DNA from: Pantoea sp. Ep11b
GTDB taxonomy: Bacteria > Pseudomonadota > Gammaproteobacteria > Enterobacterales > Enterobacteriaceae
Direction: 5' to 3'
NCBI RefSeq assembly: GCF_040783975.1
Contig: NZ_CP160631.1
Coordinates: forward strand, 3,286,001-3,350,000
DNA length: 64,000 bases
The translations under genes and the position numbers were made by a program. Below, piece after piece: positions 9,068 to 21,763 of the stretch (positions are counted from its first letter, which is position 1; the number at the start of each line of letters is the position of its first letter). Below the pieces are notes generated by a model that ran no database searches, was not told the DNA's origin, and saw only the letters and a list, made by a program, of their open reading frames with translations.

Positions 9068-10252
9068 ATGCTTGATGCCCAGACAATCGCCACCGTTAAA
9101 TCGACCCTGCCTGCCATCGCCGCCTGCGGCCCGGCGCTGACCGCACACTTCTATGACCGCATGCTGTCGCGCCATCCGGAACTCAAAAATGTCTTTAACA
9201 TGAACAACCAGCGCAACGGCGATCAGCGGGAAGCACTGTTCAATGCGATCTGCGCCTACGGTGCTAACCTGGAGAACCTGGCCGTGCTGCTGCCTGCGGT
9301 AGAGAAGATCGCCCAGAAACACACCAGCCTGAATATTCAGCCTGAGCAGTACGCCATCGTTGGCGAGAATCTGCTGGCGACCATTCAGGAAATGCTGAAT
9401 CCGGGCGATGAGGTGCTGGCGGCATGGGGACGCGCCTATGGCGTGCTGGCGGATCTGTTTATCCGGCGGGAAGAGGAGATCTATCAGGCAACAGAACAGC
9501 AGACCGGCGGCTGGCGCGGCACCCGCGCCTTTCGCATCAGCGCCATTGAGCCGCAGAGCGAGGCGATCAAGAGCTTTACCTTCACGCCGGTCGGTGACGG
9601 CCCGGTTGCCGCCTTTAAACCAGGTCAGTATCTGACGATTCATCTGCAACCCGCCAGTTTCGCCCATCACCAGATTCGTCAGTATTCACTGACGCACCTC
9701 AGCAACGGCAAAGATTATCGTATCGCGGTGAAACGTGAGGCGCAGGGCACGGTCTCAGGCTGGCTGCATGAGCACGGCCGGGTGGGCGATGTGCTGCAGC
9801 TGGCCGCGCCGCACGGCGACTTCTTCCTGGATATCGACTCTGTCACCCCGGTGGCGCTGATCTCTGCGGGCGTCGGGCAGACGCCGATGCTGGCGATGCT
9901 GCATGCGCTGGCGGCCAGCCACCATCCTGCGCCGGTCAGCTGGCTGCACGCGGCGGAGAACGGTAAACAGCACGCCTTTGCCGAAGAAGTTCGTGACACG
10001 GGGGCACCGCTCTGCGATTTCGCCAGCCGGGTCTGGTATCGCCATCCTACGGCTGACGATGCCGGTCGTTATGATGCGGAGGGCGTGATGGATATCAGTC
10101 AGCTCTCTGCGCGGCTCACCTTACCCGAAACGCACTTTTACCTCTGTGGTCCGCTGGCCTTCATGCAGCATGTGGTGGCGCAGCTGCGTGATGCCGGGGT
10201 GACAGAAACACATATCCACTACGAACTCTTTGGCCCGCATAAAGGGATGTGA
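9068..10252 (+). CDS. hmp: flavohemoglobin, nitric oxide dioxygenase
   Basis: A 394-aa protein that converts nitric oxide to nitrate with O2 and NADPH. The N-terminal globin domain (1-140) shows the B10 tyrosine (Y29 in HFYDRM) and the proximal haem histidine H85 (AQKHTSLNI). An FAD-binding domain (about 150-255, RQYSLTHLS) and an NAD(P)-binding domain (about 260-390, [16 protein letters not shown]) follow. The length is close to the 396 aa of E. coli Hmp. Expression is probably induced by nitrosative stress through the NsrR site just upstream. Confidence 0.97.
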   Translation: MLDAQTIATVKSTLPAIAACGPALTAHFYDRMLSRHPELKNVFNMNNQRNGDQREALFNAICAYGANLENLAVLLPAVEKIAQKHTSLNIQPEQYAIVGENLLATIQEMLNPGDEVLAAWGRAYGVLADLFIRREEEIYQATEQQTGGWRGTRAFRISAIEPQSEAIKSFTFTPVGDGPVAAFKPGQYLTIHLQPASFAHHQIRQYSLTHLSNGKDYRIAVKREAQGTVSGWLHEHGRVGDVLQLAAPHGDFFLDIDSVTPVALISAGVGQTPMLAMLHALAASHHPAPVSWLHAAENGKQHAFAEEVRDTGAPLCDFASRVWYRHPTADDAGRYDAEGVMDISQLSARLTLPETHFYLCGPLAFMQHVVAQLRDAGVTETHIHYELFGPHKGM

Positions 10253-10261
10253 CAGCCCCAT

Positions 10262-10288
10262 AAAAAAAGTCCGCAGCGCGGGCTTTTT
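10262..10288. terminator. terminator between hmp and glnB
   Basis: A 7-bp stem (10268-10274 with 10278-10284, one G-T pair) is preceded by an A-run and followed by T5. It can act for both convergent genes. Confidence 0.8.
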
Positions 10289-10306
10289 GTTCTGCCGAAG
10301 AGAGAA

Positions 10307-10759
<453 letters not shown>

Positions 10760-10823
10760 CTACGCCAGGTACTGCGACCGATCCGGGCCGTGGCACACCC
10801 GGTCAGCACAAGGTGTTTCCGGG

Positions 10824-12158
10824 CTACTCTTTAAAATCACTGGCATCCAGTTCATGGCGGGAGAGCAGCTTGTAAAACTCGGTGCGGTTGCGTCCGGCCA
10901 GGCGTGCGGCATTGGTGACGTTGCCTTTGGTCATCTGCAGCAGTTTTCGCAGGTAGTTCAGCTCGAACTGATTGCGGGCCTCCGCAAAGGTCGGCAACGC
11001 GCTGTTTTCGCCGCTTAACGCCTGCTCCACCAGCGCATCGCTGATCACCGGCGATGAGCTGAGCGCAACGCACTGCTCAATCACGTTCACCAGCTGGCGG
11101 ACGTTGCCCGGCCAGCTGGCGGCCATCAGGCGCTTCATCGCATCGACCGAAAAACTGCGCACCTGAGGTTTATGGCGCTCCGCGGCCTGACGCAGCAGAT
11201 GATTCGCCAGCAGCGGGATATCCTCCGTGCGCTGATGCAGCGCCGGAATTTTCAGGTTCACCACGTTGAGGCGATAGAAGAGATCTTCGCGGAACTCTTT
11301 TTTCTCCATCGCTTTTGGCAGATCGCGATGCGTCGCAGAGATGATACGCACATCAATATCAATATCGTGATCGCTGCCCAGCGGCCTGACCTTGCGTTCC
11401 TGCAACACCCGCAGAAGCTTTACCTGCAGCGGCTGAGGCATGTCGCCGATCTCATCCAGAAACAGCGTGCCGCCGCCCGCGGTTTTAAACAGGCCGTCAC
11501 GGGCGCTGACCGCTCCGGTGAAAGCCCCTTTCGCATGTCCGAACAGCTCGGACTCCAGCAGCTGCTCCGGCAGTGCGCCGCAGTTGATGGCCACAAAGGG
11601 TTTACCGTTGCGCGGGCTGGCGGCGTGGATCGCCTGTGCCAGCATCTCTTTGCCGGTGCCGCTCTGGCCGTTAATCAGCACGCTGACGTCTGACTGCGCC
11701 ACCATGTGTGCCTGCTCCAGCAGCCGCAGCATCAGCGGACTGCGGGTAACAATCGCCTCGCGCCAGCGGTCGTCGCTGACCGGTGCCTGCTGAGCCAGCG
11801 CCTCATCAATTGCTTTATAGAGCGCATCCCGATCCACCGGTTTGGTCAGGAAGCTGAACACGCCCTGCTGAGTGGCGGAAACAGCATCCGGGATGGAGCC
11901 ATGCGCGGTCAGGATAATCACCGGCAGACCGGTATGGCGTTTCTGAATCTCGCCAAACAGCGCCAGGCCATCCATTTCATCCATCCGCAGATCGCTGATC
12001 ACCAGTTCGATTTTCTCTTTCTGCAGCAGACGTAACGCTTCGGGTCCGCTGGCCGCTGTGGTGACCTGATAACCTTCGCTGCGCAGACGCATTCCCAGCA
12101 GCTTCAGCAGGCTGGGATCGTCATCCACCAGCAGCAGTTTTGCCGCCTGTCTGACCAT
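10824..12158 (-). CDS. glrR: sigma54-dependent response regulator GlrR (QseF)
   Basis: A 444-aa NtrC-type activator. The receiver domain has phospho-acceptor D56 (VISDLRMDEMDG) and K106. The AAA+ domain has Walker A GQSGTGKE (164-171) and the sigma54-contacting GAFTGA loop (211-216). A C-terminal Fis-type helix-turn-helix (NVTNAARLAGRNRTEFYKLL) binds DNA. Its ATG overlaps the qseG stop by one base (TAATG), so it is translationally coupled. The expected target, glmY with a sigma54 promoter and four TGTC-N10-GACA-like sites, lies just upstream of this operon. Confidence 0.95.
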   Translation of the reverse strand: MVRQAAKLLLVDDDPSLLKLLGMRLRSEGYQVTTAASGPEALRLLQKEKIELVISDLRMDEMDGLALFGEIQKRHTGLPVIILTAHGSIPDAVSATQQGVFSFLTKPVDRDALYKAIDEALAQQAPVSDDRWREAIVTRSPLMLRLLEQAHMVAQSDVSVLINGQSGTGKEMLAQAIHAASPRNGKPFVAINCGALPEQLLESELFGHAKGAFTGAVSARDGLFKTAGGGTLFLDEIGDMPQPLQVKLLRVLQERKVRPLGSDHDIDIDVRIISATHRDLPKAMEKKEFREDLFYRLNVVNLKIPALHQRTEDIPLLANHLLRQAAERHKPQVRSFSVDAMKRLMAASWPGNVRQLVNVIEQCVALSSSPVISDALVEQALSGENSALPTFAEARNQFELNYLRKLLQMTKGNVTNAARLAGRNRTEFYKLLSRHELDASDFKE

Positions 12159-12817
12159 TACTGTTCCTCCTCCTGCGGCAGCGCCGTGCCGTGACCGTTG
12201 TCAGAGACATCCGGCGCTTTGCGTGACGAGAGCTGACGCTCAATGTCAGTCAGCCGCTCCAGCTTATGCTGTGTGTCACTGAGTTGTTGCTGTTGTTTCA
12301 CCATCTGCTGGCGCGTCGCCTCCAGCTGGGCATCGCTGCTCTGCTGGAGATGCGCATAACGGGTGCGTGCCTCGCTCAGGTCGAGCTGCGCGGTCTGATT
12401 GCTGCGCCAGAGCTGAATCAGCGGGCGCAAAGAGGAGGGGAAGTCGCTGCTGTAGCGATCCAGGGTTTCCACATAGCGACGACGCTCGACGGGCGTGACG
12501 TTGCCGTTGGACATCAGCACGCCCTGCTTAAAGGCGCGCGACCAGCTCTCAGCTGGCCAGCGGTGGGCTTCTGCCCGGGCTTCGGCGGGGGAAAGATGCT
12601 CCGCGCAGTCGATCGCCCGCATCCAGTAGAGGGGATTATTCAGCGCCTCGCCCTTCTCCACCGGCCACAGGTCGTTGCAGCGGATCGCCAGATAATCAGC
12701 GACTCTGACCTCGGGTTCCGCCACCTGATGGCCTGACGGCAGAGAGGAGGTGGCCGGGGAGGTCGTACAGCCGCAGAGCAGCAGCGTGCTCAGCAGCAAA
12801 GCGGGTAAATATTTCAT
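12158..12817 (-). CDS. qseG: outer-membrane lipoprotein QseG
   Basis: This 219-aa lipoprotein has a lipobox LCGC with acylated C17 after a short hydrophobic leader, then a helical body with a coiled-coil stretch rich in Gln (about 150-190). In enterobacteria QseG interacts with the sensor kinase GlrK and is needed for its signalling. It sits between glrK and glrR in the operon, three bases after glrK. Confidence 0.9.
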   Translation of the reverse strand: MKYLPALLLSTLLLCGCTTSPATSSLPSGHQVAEPEVRVADYLAIRCNDLWPVEKGEALNNPLYWMRAIDCAEHLSPAEARAEAHRWPAESWSRAFKQGVLMSNGNVTPVERRRYVETLDRYSSDFPSSLRPLIQLWRSNQTAQLDLSEARTRYAHLQQSSDAQLEATRQQMVKQQQQLSDTQHKLERLTDIERQLSSRKAPDVSDNGHGTALPQEEEQ

Positions 12818-12820
12818 CGG

Positions 12821-14248
12821 TCAGACATTCCCGGCTGTGGTGTTCAGTTCAATTCGAAAACAGACGTCAGCCTGCTCGCAGGGGACCAGCGTCAGGTCGC
12901 CGTGCATCCGGCGCAGGCAATCCTTGGCAATACTGAGTCCCAGCCCGCTGCCTTTTACCGGCCCTTTGCGCTGCTGGCTGCCCTGGAAGAAGGGTTCGAA
13001 AATCATCGCCTGCTCTTCCAGCGGGATCGGCGTTCCGCTGTTCGCGACCTCAATCCATATCCTGTCGCCCTGCTGCTGACTGCGCAGCCAGATGGTACCG
13101 GATTCGCTGCCGTAGTTCACGGCGTTCGAATAGAGGTTATCAATGACCCGCATCAGTAACGTCGGTTCAGCAAGGCAGTGGCTGACCTGGAGATCGACCA
13201 CCGTCTGCATCAGTTTGGCGCGCGCAGAGAGTGCATGGGCGTTAACCACGTTCTCCACGATCTCCGTCACGCTGACCGGTTCAAGCTGAATCGGGCCATC
13301 CGCCAGTTTGCGGTTGTAATCCAGCAGTTGCTCGATCAGGCGCTGCAGATGGCGGCTGCTGCCGTCGAGGATGGTCACCACCTCTTTCTGGTCGGCGTTC
13401 AGCGATCCAGCGACCTCATCAGCCAGCAGCTCGGTGCCTTCGCGCAGGCTGGCCAGCGGCGTTTTCAGCTCGTGAGAGAGATGGCGCAGAAACTCGTGAC
13501 GCTGCGACTCCAGCCACTGCAGCCGTTCGCTGAGCCAGACGATACGCTGCCCCAGCGAGCGCAGCTCACGCGGGCCGCGAAATATTACGCTGTTGCCCAG
13601 CTCCCGGCCCTCTCCCAGCCGGTTGATCATGCGTTCGATGCGCTTAACCGGGCCGATGATCATGCCGGTAAACAGCAGCATCAGCGCCAGGCTGATGATA
13701 AACAGAATCAGCGCCTGCCAGCCGAAAAACTGGCCACGATCGGCGATTTCGCGCTGCAGTTGCAGGCCGCGCGAAAAGACCACCTCGCGCGTCTCCTGCA
13801 CCATCTGCGCGTTGGTGACGGAGAAGCGGTCCAGCGCCTCGGCGGCGCGCGGAACGGGGTTGCCGTTATCACATTGCAGCGGCGTCAGCAGCGGCAGGGT
13901 CGCCTGCAAAATCCGGAACACCGGCAGCTCAGGCAGGCTGGCGCTGTGCGAGTTCAGCATCTGACTGTAACGGGTATGCTGAGTCTGATAGAGGCGAGCC
14001 AGTGAGGCATCATCCAGCACACAATACTGACGATAGCCGCGCTCCAGCTCAACAGCCGTTCGTGCCATCGCCTCACTTCTGCGCACGTCGGTGAAGGTGT
14101 TGCGGTTGGTGTCCGCGGCCTGTTCGCTTAACGCAGAGAGACTCTCCCACGCCTGCCAGGCCAGCACCAGTAACGGCAGCAGGACCAGAACAAACGCCAT
14201 CAGCACCAGCTGACGCAGCGAGCGGGGAAATAAACGCCATTTTTTCAC
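12821..14248 (-). CDS. glrK: sensor histidine kinase GlrK (QseE)
   Basis: A 475-aa membrane kinase: TM1 at about 12-32, a periplasmic sensor (about 33-176), TM2 at about 177-198, HAMP (about 199-250), a HisKA domain with phospho-acceptor H259 (LRHLSHELKTPLASL) and a HATPase domain (NLYSNAVNYG, GSGLGLSIAKD). It phosphorylates GlrR to activate sigma54-dependent transcription of glmY. It is the first gene of glrK-qseG-glrR(-glnB). Confidence 0.95.
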   Translation of the reverse strand: MKKWRLFPRSLRQLVLMAFVLVLLPLLVLAWQAWESLSALSEQAADTNRNTFTDVRRSEAMARTAVELERGYRQYCVLDDASLARLYQTQHTRYSQMLNSHSASLPELPVFRILQATLPLLTPLQCDNGNPVPRAAEALDRFSVTNAQMVQETREVVFSRGLQLQREIADRGQFFGWQALILFIISLALMLLFTGMIIGPVKRIERMINRLGEGRELGNSVIFRGPRELRSLGQRIVWLSERLQWLESQRHEFLRHLSHELKTPLASLREGTELLADEVAGSLNADQKEVVTILDGSSRHLQRLIEQLLDYNRKLADGPIQLEPVSVTEIVENVVNAHALSARAKLMQTVVDLQVSHCLAEPTLLMRVIDNLYSNAVNYGSESGTIWLRSQQQGDRIWIEVANSGTPIPLEEQAMIFEPFFQGSQQRKGPVKGSGLGLSIAKDCLRRMHGDLTLVPCEQADVCFRIELNTTAGNV

Positions 14249-14315
14249 GCAGCCGTTTCCTCAGAAAGTTGCTGTCTGGATGCTAGCGGACTCTGCTGGC
14301 GGAAGAAAGGGGAAG

Positions 14316-14528
14316 AAAAGAAAACGGCAGGCTCAATGGCCTGCCGCTGGCGCGACGCGTGAGGCATCGCGTAAAAATGGGTGGAGCCTTACTCAACGTG
14401 ACGTCCGGTGGTTGATAACGCAAGCGATTATCGGTCAGGTGGACGGCAGGCTCCGTTTGGTGCGTCATTCGGGCTTTATGAGCTCTTTTCCGCCAGGCGG
14501 GGCAATCATAAACAGGTGAATGAGCAGT
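14316..14528 (-). ncRNA. glmY: small RNA GlmY
   Basis: On the minus strand the sequence begins ACTGCTCATTCACC and has CGAATGACGCA about 55 bases later, the conserved blocks of the GlmY/GlmZ 5' domain. It ends with an 8-bp terminator stem CGGCAGGC/GCCTGCCG (14325-14346) and a T-rich tail. Location between purL and glrK is the E. coli location of glmY. GlmY sequesters the adaptor RapZ, which protects GlmZ and raises GlmS synthesis. The start is set by the promoters just upstream; the 3' end is approximate. The RNA looks longer than the 184 nt of E. coli GlmY. Confidence 0.88.
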
Positions 14529-14534
14529 GCCAGA

Positions 14535-14563
14535 ATTATAGCAAGTTCCGTGCCAGAAAATAA
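14535..14563 (-). promoter_or_regulatory. glmY: sigma70 promoter of glmY
   Basis: A perfect TATAAT (14535-14540) on the minus strand has a weak TTATTT (14558-14563) 17 bases upstream. It would start at about 14528, the same point as the overlapping sigma54 promoter. Overlapping sigma70/sigma54 control of glmY is known from E. coli. Confidence 0.65.
14540..14555 (-). promoter_or_regulatory. glmY: sigma54 promoter of glmY
   Basis: TGGCACGGAACTTGCT on the minus strand is a full match to the sigma54 consensus TGGCAC-N5-TTGCW, with GG at -24 and GC at -12 giving a start near 14529. Confidence 0.92.
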
Positions 14564-14639
14564 ATCATTATATTTTTCAGCGGATTGAATCTTTATGCCG
14601 CTGAGAGGCTGCGAAAAGTCTGATGGTCATTGTCCGATC

Positions 14640-14753
14640 TGTCTCCGGCAGGCGACACTAATCGGCGGCCCTGATGCTGTCATTGAAAATCAACAGGATA
14701 GATGTCGCCATACAGCGACAGTGCCCTGTACCCGCTGTCGCTATTTGCCAACA
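14640..14753 (-). promoter_or_regulatory. four GlrR binding sites upstream of glmY
   Basis: The GlrR motif TGTC-N10-GACA occurs exactly at 14640-14657 and 14703-14720, and with one mismatch (AACA) at 14678-14695 and 14736-14753. They lie about 110-225 bases upstream of the glmY start, the normal enhancer distance for sigma54. E. coli has three such sites as I recall; here four can be seen. Confidence 0.8.
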
Positions 14754-14760
14754 GCATCAC

Positions 14761-14796
14761 AAAAAAACAGGAGGCACACTGGCCTCCTGTTTTTTT
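14761..14796. terminator. terminator of purL
   Basis: The 8-bp stem CAGGAGGC/GCCTCCTG (14768-14775, 14782-14789) is flanked by A7 and T7 and lies 12 bases after the purL stop. Confidence 0.9.
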
Positions 14797-14808
14797 CAGC
14801 GGTCGGTA

Positions 14809-17800
14809 TTAACCCAGTTGCCTGCGCGCATTACGGAAGATACGCATCCACGGACCATCCTCGCCCCACTCGGCCGGATGCCAGGAGTTGCTGACGGTAC
14901 GGAACACGCGCTCCGGATGCGGCATCATGATGGTGACGCGACCACTTTCGTTGGTCACGGCGGTGATGCCGTTCGGTGAACCGTTCGGGTTAGCCGGATA
15001 GGTTTCTGTCACCTTGCCGAAGTTATCGACAAAGCGCAGGGCCACCAGGCCTTTCGACTCCAGCGCCGCCAGGTGCGCAGCGTCACGAACTTCCACAAAG
15101 CCTTCACCGTGGGAAACGGCGATCGGCATATGTGAACCGGCCATGCCATCCAGCAGCAGTGACGGACTGGCGGCCACTTCGACCAGGCTGAAGCGTGCTT
15201 CAAAACGCTCAGACTGGTTGCGGACGAAGCGCGGCCAGAGGTCGCTGCCCGGGATCAGCTCGCGCAGATTCGACATCATCTGGCAGCCGTTACAGACGCC
15301 CAGCGCCAGGGTCTGCGGGCGGTGGAAGAAGGTTTCGAACGTGTCACGCACGCGTGGGTTAAACAGAATCGATTTCGCCCAGCCTTCACCGGCACCCAGC
15401 ACGTCGCCGTAAGAGAAGCCGCCGCAGGCAACCAGCGCCTGGAAGCCATCCAGATCGCGGCGTCCGGCCAGCAGATCGCTCATGTGCACGTCAATCGCGG
15501 TAAAACCGGCCCGGTCAAAGGCGGCCGCCATCTCTACATGTGAGTTAACGCCCTGCTCACGCAGCACCGCCACTTTTGGCCGTGCGCCCGTCGCGATCAT
15601 CGGCGCCGCCACATCTTCCTGCGGATTAAAGGTCAGATGGACGTTCAGGCCAGGATCGCTGTCGTTTTTCTTCGCGTCATGCTCCTGATCGGCACACGCC
15701 GGGTTGTCACGCAGGCGCTGCATCTGCCAGGTGGTTTCAGCCCACCAGGTGCGCAGCGTGGTCCGGCTTTCGCTGTAGACCGCGCTCTCTCCGGCGCGGA
15801 TCACAAAGCGATCGCCCGGCTGTGCGCTGCCCAGCAGATGAGTGCAGGCCGCCAGGCCGTGATCCGCCAGGATCTGCTCAACCGCTGCGCGATCGGCGGC
15901 GTTGATCTGGATCACCGCGCCCAGCTCTTCGGTGAAGAGCGCGGCCAGGGCATCGCTGCCCAGCGAGGCGATATCCACGTCGACGCCGCAGTGACCCGCA
16001 AAGGCCATCTCCGCCAGTGTCACCAGCAGACCGCCATCGGAACGGTCGTGATAGGCCAGCAGTTTCTGCTCCGCCACCAGCGCCTGAATCGCATTGAAGA
16101 AACCGGCCAGCTGTGTGGCATCACGCACGTCCGCCGGTTTGTCGCCAAGCTGGCGATAGACCTGCGACAGCGCGGTTGCGCCCAGCGTGTTCGCGCCATT
16201 ACCAAGGTCGATCAGCAGCAGCAGGTTATCCTGATCGGCCTGCAGCTGTGGCGTAACCGTGCGGCGGACATCTTCGACGCGCGCAAAGGCGGTGATGACC
16301 AGCGACAGCGGCGAGGTCATCTCACGCTGTTCGGTGCCTTCCTGCCAGCGGGTTTTCATCGACATCGAATCTTTGCCGACCGGGATGGTGATCCCCAGCG
16401 CCGGGCAAAGCTCTTCGCCGACCGCTTTCACCGCCGCATATAACCCGGCATCTTCACCCGGATGACCGGCTGCGGACATCCAGTTGGCCGAGAGCTTCAC
16501 GCGCTTCAGTGAACCAATCTGAGTGGCCGCCAGGTTTGTCAGGGCTTCACCGACCGCCAGGCGTCCCGAAGCCGCGAAGTCCAGCAGCGCCACCGGCGAA
16601 CGTTCGCCCAGCGCAAAGGCTTCGCCGTGATAGCTGTCGAGGCTGGCGGTGGTGACCGCGCAGTTGGCAACCGGGATCTGCCACGGACCGACCATCTGGT
16701 CGCGCGCCACCATGCCGGTCACGCTGCGGTCACCGATGGTGATCAGGAAGGTTTTTTCTGCCACGGCGGGCAGATGCAGGACACGGTTCACCGCATCGAC
16801 CAGCGTGATCCCGTCACGCTGCAGAGCCTCGCCCTGAGCCTGCAGGGTGACGACATCCCGCGTCATCTTCGGTGTTTTACCCAGCAGGACATCAAGCGGC
16901 ATGTCGATCGGCTTATTGCCGAAGTGACTGTCTTCCAGGCTCAGATGCAGCTCTTCGGTCGCTTCGCCGATGACGGCGAACGGCGCGCGCTCGCGCTGGC
17001 AGATCGCCTCAAACTGCGCCAGCTGGTCAGGGGCCACGGCCATCACATAACGTTCCTGCGATTCGTTGCACCACACTTCCAGCGGGCTCATGCCTGGCTC
17101 GTCGCTCAGGATGTCGCGCAGGTTAAAGCGGCCGCCACGACCGCCGTCGCTGACCAGCTCCGGCATGGCGTTGGAGAGACCGCCGGCACCCACGTCGTGG
17201 ATAAACAGAATCGGGTTTTTGTCGCCCAGCTGCCAGCAGCGGTCGATCACTTCCTGACAGCGGCGTTCCATCTCCGGGTTGTCACGCTGGACCGAGGCGA
17301 AGTCGAGATCGGCATCCGACTGACCTGAGGCCATTGATGACGCCGCACCGCCGCCCAGGCCGATATTCATGGCCGGACCGCCCAGCACCACCAGCTTCGC
17401 GCCTACGGAGATCTCCCCTTTCTGCACATGGTCGGCACGGATATTACCGATGCCGCCCGCCAGCATGATCGGCTTGTGATAGCCGCGCAGTTCGGTGCCG
17501 TTGTGGCTGGTCACCTGCTCTTCATAGGTACGGAAGTAACCGTTCAGCGCAGGACGACCAAATTCATTGTTAAACGCCGCGCCGCCGAGAGGGCCTTCGG
17601 TCATGATCTCCAGCGCACTGACGATGCGGGCCGGTTTGCCGAAGTCCTCTTCCCACGGCTGTTCGAAGCCCGGGATACGCAGGTCAGAGACCGAGAAGCC
17701 CACTAGGCCCGCTTTTGGCTTGGAGCCGCGTCCGGTGGCACCCTCATCACGGATTTCCCCCCCGGAACCGGTCGCCGCACCTGGCCACGGCGAGATCGCC

Positions 17801-18696
17801 GTTGGGTGGTTATGCGTTTCGACCTTCATCAGGATGTGTGCCGCTTCCTGATGCCAGCGATATTCATCCTCTCCGGCGTCCGCAAAGAAGCGTCCCACTT
17901 CGGAGCCTTCCATGACGGCGGCGTTATCTTTATAAGCAGAGAGCACGTAGTCCGGCGTCTGCTCCATCGTATTCTTGATCATCTTAAACAGCGATTTCGG
18001 CTGCTTCTCGCCGTCGATCACCCAGTCGGCGTTGAAGATCTTGTGACGACAGTGCTCCGAGTTCGCCTGGGCGAACATATAGAGTTCGATGTCGTTTGGA
18101 TTGCGGCCCAGGGCAGTAAACGCTGCCACCAGATAGTCGATTTCATCGTCGGCCAGCGCCAGACCCAGCGCGGTGTTTGCCTGAACCAGCGCCTCACGGC
18201 CCTCGCCCAGCAGATCCACACTTTTCACCGGCTGCGGCGTATGGTGCGCGAAGAGCTGCTCAGCCTGCGCCAGATCGCTGAAGACCGTTTCCATCATGCG
18301 ATCGTGCAGCAGCGTACCCAGCATCTGCCACTGTGCTTCCGTCAGCTGCGGAGCCTGCACATAAAAGGCCAGACCGCGCTCCAGACGGCGCACCTGCGGC
18401 AGTCCGCAGTTGTGGGCAATGTCGGTGGCTTTGGAGGACCAGGGGGAGATGGTACCGGGACGGGGCGTCACCAGCAGCAGACGCCCCTGCGGGGCATGTT
18501 CAGCCAGAGAGGGACCATATTTCAGCAGGCGCTGCAGACGGCTCTGTTCGTCGGCGCTTAAGGGCGTGCTGACATCAGCGAAATGGATGTACTCAGCGTA
18601 AATATCACTCACCGGCAGATGAGCGTCCTGAAAGCGGGTCAGCAGTTTGTTTACACGAAATGCCGACAGGGCGGGCGAACCACGCAGAATTTCCAT
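14809..18696 (-). CDS. purL: phosphoribosylformylglycinamidine synthase
   Basis: This 1295-aa enzyme carries out step 4 of purine synthesis, amidating FGAR with glutamine and ATP. It contains the N-terminal PurS-like part, two AIRS-type halves (GVGDKNPI-like and [12 protein letters not shown] motifs) and a C-terminal glutamine amidotransferase domain with the nucleophile in [11 protein letters not shown] and the HGEG block. ATG at 18696 is chosen because [17 protein letters not shown] matches E. coli and gives the same 1295 aa; the open frame continues 57 codons upstream into the promoter. A PurR box precedes it. Confidence 0.97.
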   Translation of the reverse strand: MEILRGSPALSAFRVNKLLTRFQDAHLPVSDIYAEYIHFADVSTPLSADEQSRLQRLLKYGPSLAEHAPQGRLLLVTPRPGTISPWSSKATDIAHNCGLPQVRRLERGLAFYVQAPQLTEAQWQMLGTLLHDRMMETVFSDLAQAEQLFAHHTPQPVKSVDLLGEGREALVQANTALGLALADDEIDYLVAAFTALGRNPNDIELYMFAQANSEHCRHKIFNADWVIDGEKQPKSLFKMIKNTMEQTPDYVLSAYKDNAAVMEGSEVGRFFADAGEDEYRWHQEAAHILMKVETHNHPTAISPWPGAATGSGGEIRDEGATGRGSKPKAGLVGFSVSDLRIPGFEQPWEEDFGKPARIVSALEIMTEGPLGGAAFNNEFGRPALNGYFRTYEEQVTSHNGTELRGYHKPIMLAGGIGNIRADHVQKGEISVGAKLVVLGGPAMNIGLGGGAASSMASGQSDADLDFASVQRDNPEMERRCQEVIDRCWQLGDKNPILFIHDVGAGGLSNAMPELVSDGGRGGRFNLRDILSDEPGMSPLEVWCNESQERYVMAVAPDQLAQFEAICQRERAPFAVIGEATEELHLSLEDSHFGNKPIDMPLDVLLGKTPKMTRDVVTLQAQGEALQRDGITLVDAVNRVLHLPAVAEKTFLITIGDRSVTGMVARDQMVGPWQIPVANCAVTTASLDSYHGEAFALGERSPVALLDFAASGRLAVGEALTNLAATQIGSLKRVKLSANWMSAAGHPGEDAGLYAAVKAVGEELCPALGITIPVGKDSMSMKTRWQEGTEQREMTSPLSLVITAFARVEDVRRTVTPQLQADQDNLLLLIDLGNGANTLGATALSQVYRQLGDKPADVRDATQLAGFFNAIQALVAEQKLLAYHDRSDGGLLVTLAEMAFAGHCGVDVDIASLGSDALAALFTEELGAVIQINAADRAAVEQILADHGLAACTHLLGSAQPGDRFVIRAGESAVYSESRTTLRTWWAETTWQMQRLRDNPACADQEHDAKKNDSDPGLNVHLTFNPQEDVAAPMIATGARPKVAVLREQGVNSHVEMAAAFDRAGFTAIDVHMSDLLAGRRDLDGFQALVACGGFSYGDVLGAGEGWAKSILFNPRVRDTFETFFHRPQTLALGVCNGCQMMSNLRELIPGSDLWPRFVRNQSERFEARFSLVEVAASPSLLLDGMAGSHMPIAVSHGEGFVEVRDAAHLAALESKGLVALRFVDNFGKVTETYPANPNGSPNGITAVTNESGRVTIMMPHPERVFRTVSNSWHPAEWGEDGPWMRIFRNARRQLG

Positions 18697-18759
18697 TAAT
18701 AAGTCTCTCGTCAGGGCGCCGGGCGACGCAAATTGGGCGCAACAGGGAAAACGGGGCGT

Positions 18760-18788
18760 ATTATAGAGAAAGCGACCTCGCGACGAAA
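18760..18788 (-). promoter_or_regulatory. purL: purL promoter
   Basis: On the minus strand TATAAT (18760-18765) follows TTTCGT (18783-18788) by 17 bases. The -35 lies inside the PurR box, so repression by occlusion is expected. Confidence 0.7.
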
Positions 18789-18798
18789 CCGTTTGCGC
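18783..18798 (-). promoter_or_regulatory. PurR operator (purL)
   Basis: GCGCAAACGGTTTCGT on the minus strand matches the PurR consensus ACGCAAACGTTTTCGT at 14 of 16 positions and overlaps the -35 of purL. Confidence 0.8.
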
Positions 18799-18962
18799 AG
18801 AATTTTTGGCGACCCGGATTTGCCTGAATTTTGCGCAAAAGCTGCTATAAAAGTTGCTCAGCGTCATTTTGTTGCGCAGAATGCCCCTCGCTCTGGGAGT
18901 TCAAAGAAGATAAATACTGCCTTTAAAAGACAGAGGCCTTAGAGCCAGCGAGAGATAACTAT

Positions 18963-20941
<1,979 letters not shown>

Positions 20942-20971
20942 TTATAGCGATCTCCTCCTGCGTGTCGAAAC

Positions 20972-21610
20972 TTATTCCAGCTGTTGCAGCTCACCGGCAG
21001 GTGTCACGCGCCAGCGATGCTGACAGAAAAAGAGCAGCGGGTTGTCCTGCTTGCTGTCGCTGTAGCCGCTGTAGAGCTGCAGCGGTGTGCCGATTTTCTC
21101 TTCGAGTTGCGCCACCTTTTCATGCCCCAGGCAGCGCATCGACAGTACCCGGCCGCCCCAGCCGCGCTGCATCTGGCTGGCGATCAGTTTGACCCGCGGC
21201 AGAAACGCCGAGTCGTAATAGACCTGCTCCACCAGCGACTGCGGCGATCCGGTAATCAGCCAGACATCGGCATCATCACTGCCCAGGTATTCGGTCAGGC
21301 GCTGCTGCACCACCGGAAAGGCTCTGACGCGCAGACGGAACCACTGCGCAAATTCGGCTTCCAGCCGCAGCAGGGTCTGTTCTGAGCGGCCAAAGGTAAT
21401 CGACCAGAGCAGCAGGCTCATGGGCCAGCGGGCGGCCCGCCCTTTCAGCAGCAGGCCGATCCCCACCACCGGCAGCAGTGGTACCACCAGCAGCAGATTG
21501 AGCGGGCGGCGACGCAGCAGATAGCGCATAAAGGTGCCAAACATATCCTGCTGGTGCAATGTGCCATCCAGGTCGAAAAATACGATGCGACGATGTGTTC
21601 CCCTGGTCAA
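20972..21610 (-). CDS. pgpC: phosphatidylglycerophosphatase C
   Basis: A 212-aa HAD-superfamily hydrolase (E. coli PgpC/YfhB). Motif I is FFDLDGTL (nucleophile first Asp), motif II VWLITGSPQSLV and motif III near GYSDSKQDNP. A hydrophobic segment at about 36-55 anchors it to the inner membrane. It dephosphorylates phosphatidylglycerol phosphate. Confidence 0.93.
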   Translation of the reverse strand: MTRGTHRRIVFFDLDGTLHQQDMFGTFMRYLLRRRPLNLLLVVPLLPVVGIGLLLKGRAARWPMSLLLWSITFGRSEQTLLRLEAEFAQWFRLRVRAFPVVQQRLTEYLGSDDADVWLITGSPQSLVEQVYYDSAFLPRVKLIASQMQRGWGGRVLSMRCLGHEKVAQLEEKIGTPLQLYSGYSDSKQDNPLLFFCQHRWRVTPAGELQQLE

Positions 21611-21763
21611 ACAGCTCTCCTTCAGACAGATTCCGGGATGTTAAGAATAGTGTAGCCATCATCAGGCGGCTCGGCGATGCGTGTCATTTTTAATTCCGAT
21701 GACTACAATGCCTGATGAATAGTTTATTCTTCTCCGATTATCCCTGAATATTGAGGATTGGGC

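Noticed and set aside
14595..14979. Plus-strand open frames across the glmY-purL gap
   Set aside because: They overlap the GlrR sites, terminator and purL and lack ribosome sites; the region is regulatory.
18697..18867. 57-codon N-terminal extension of PurL
   Set aside because: It covers the promoter and PurR box; the shorter protein matches the known 1295-aa length.
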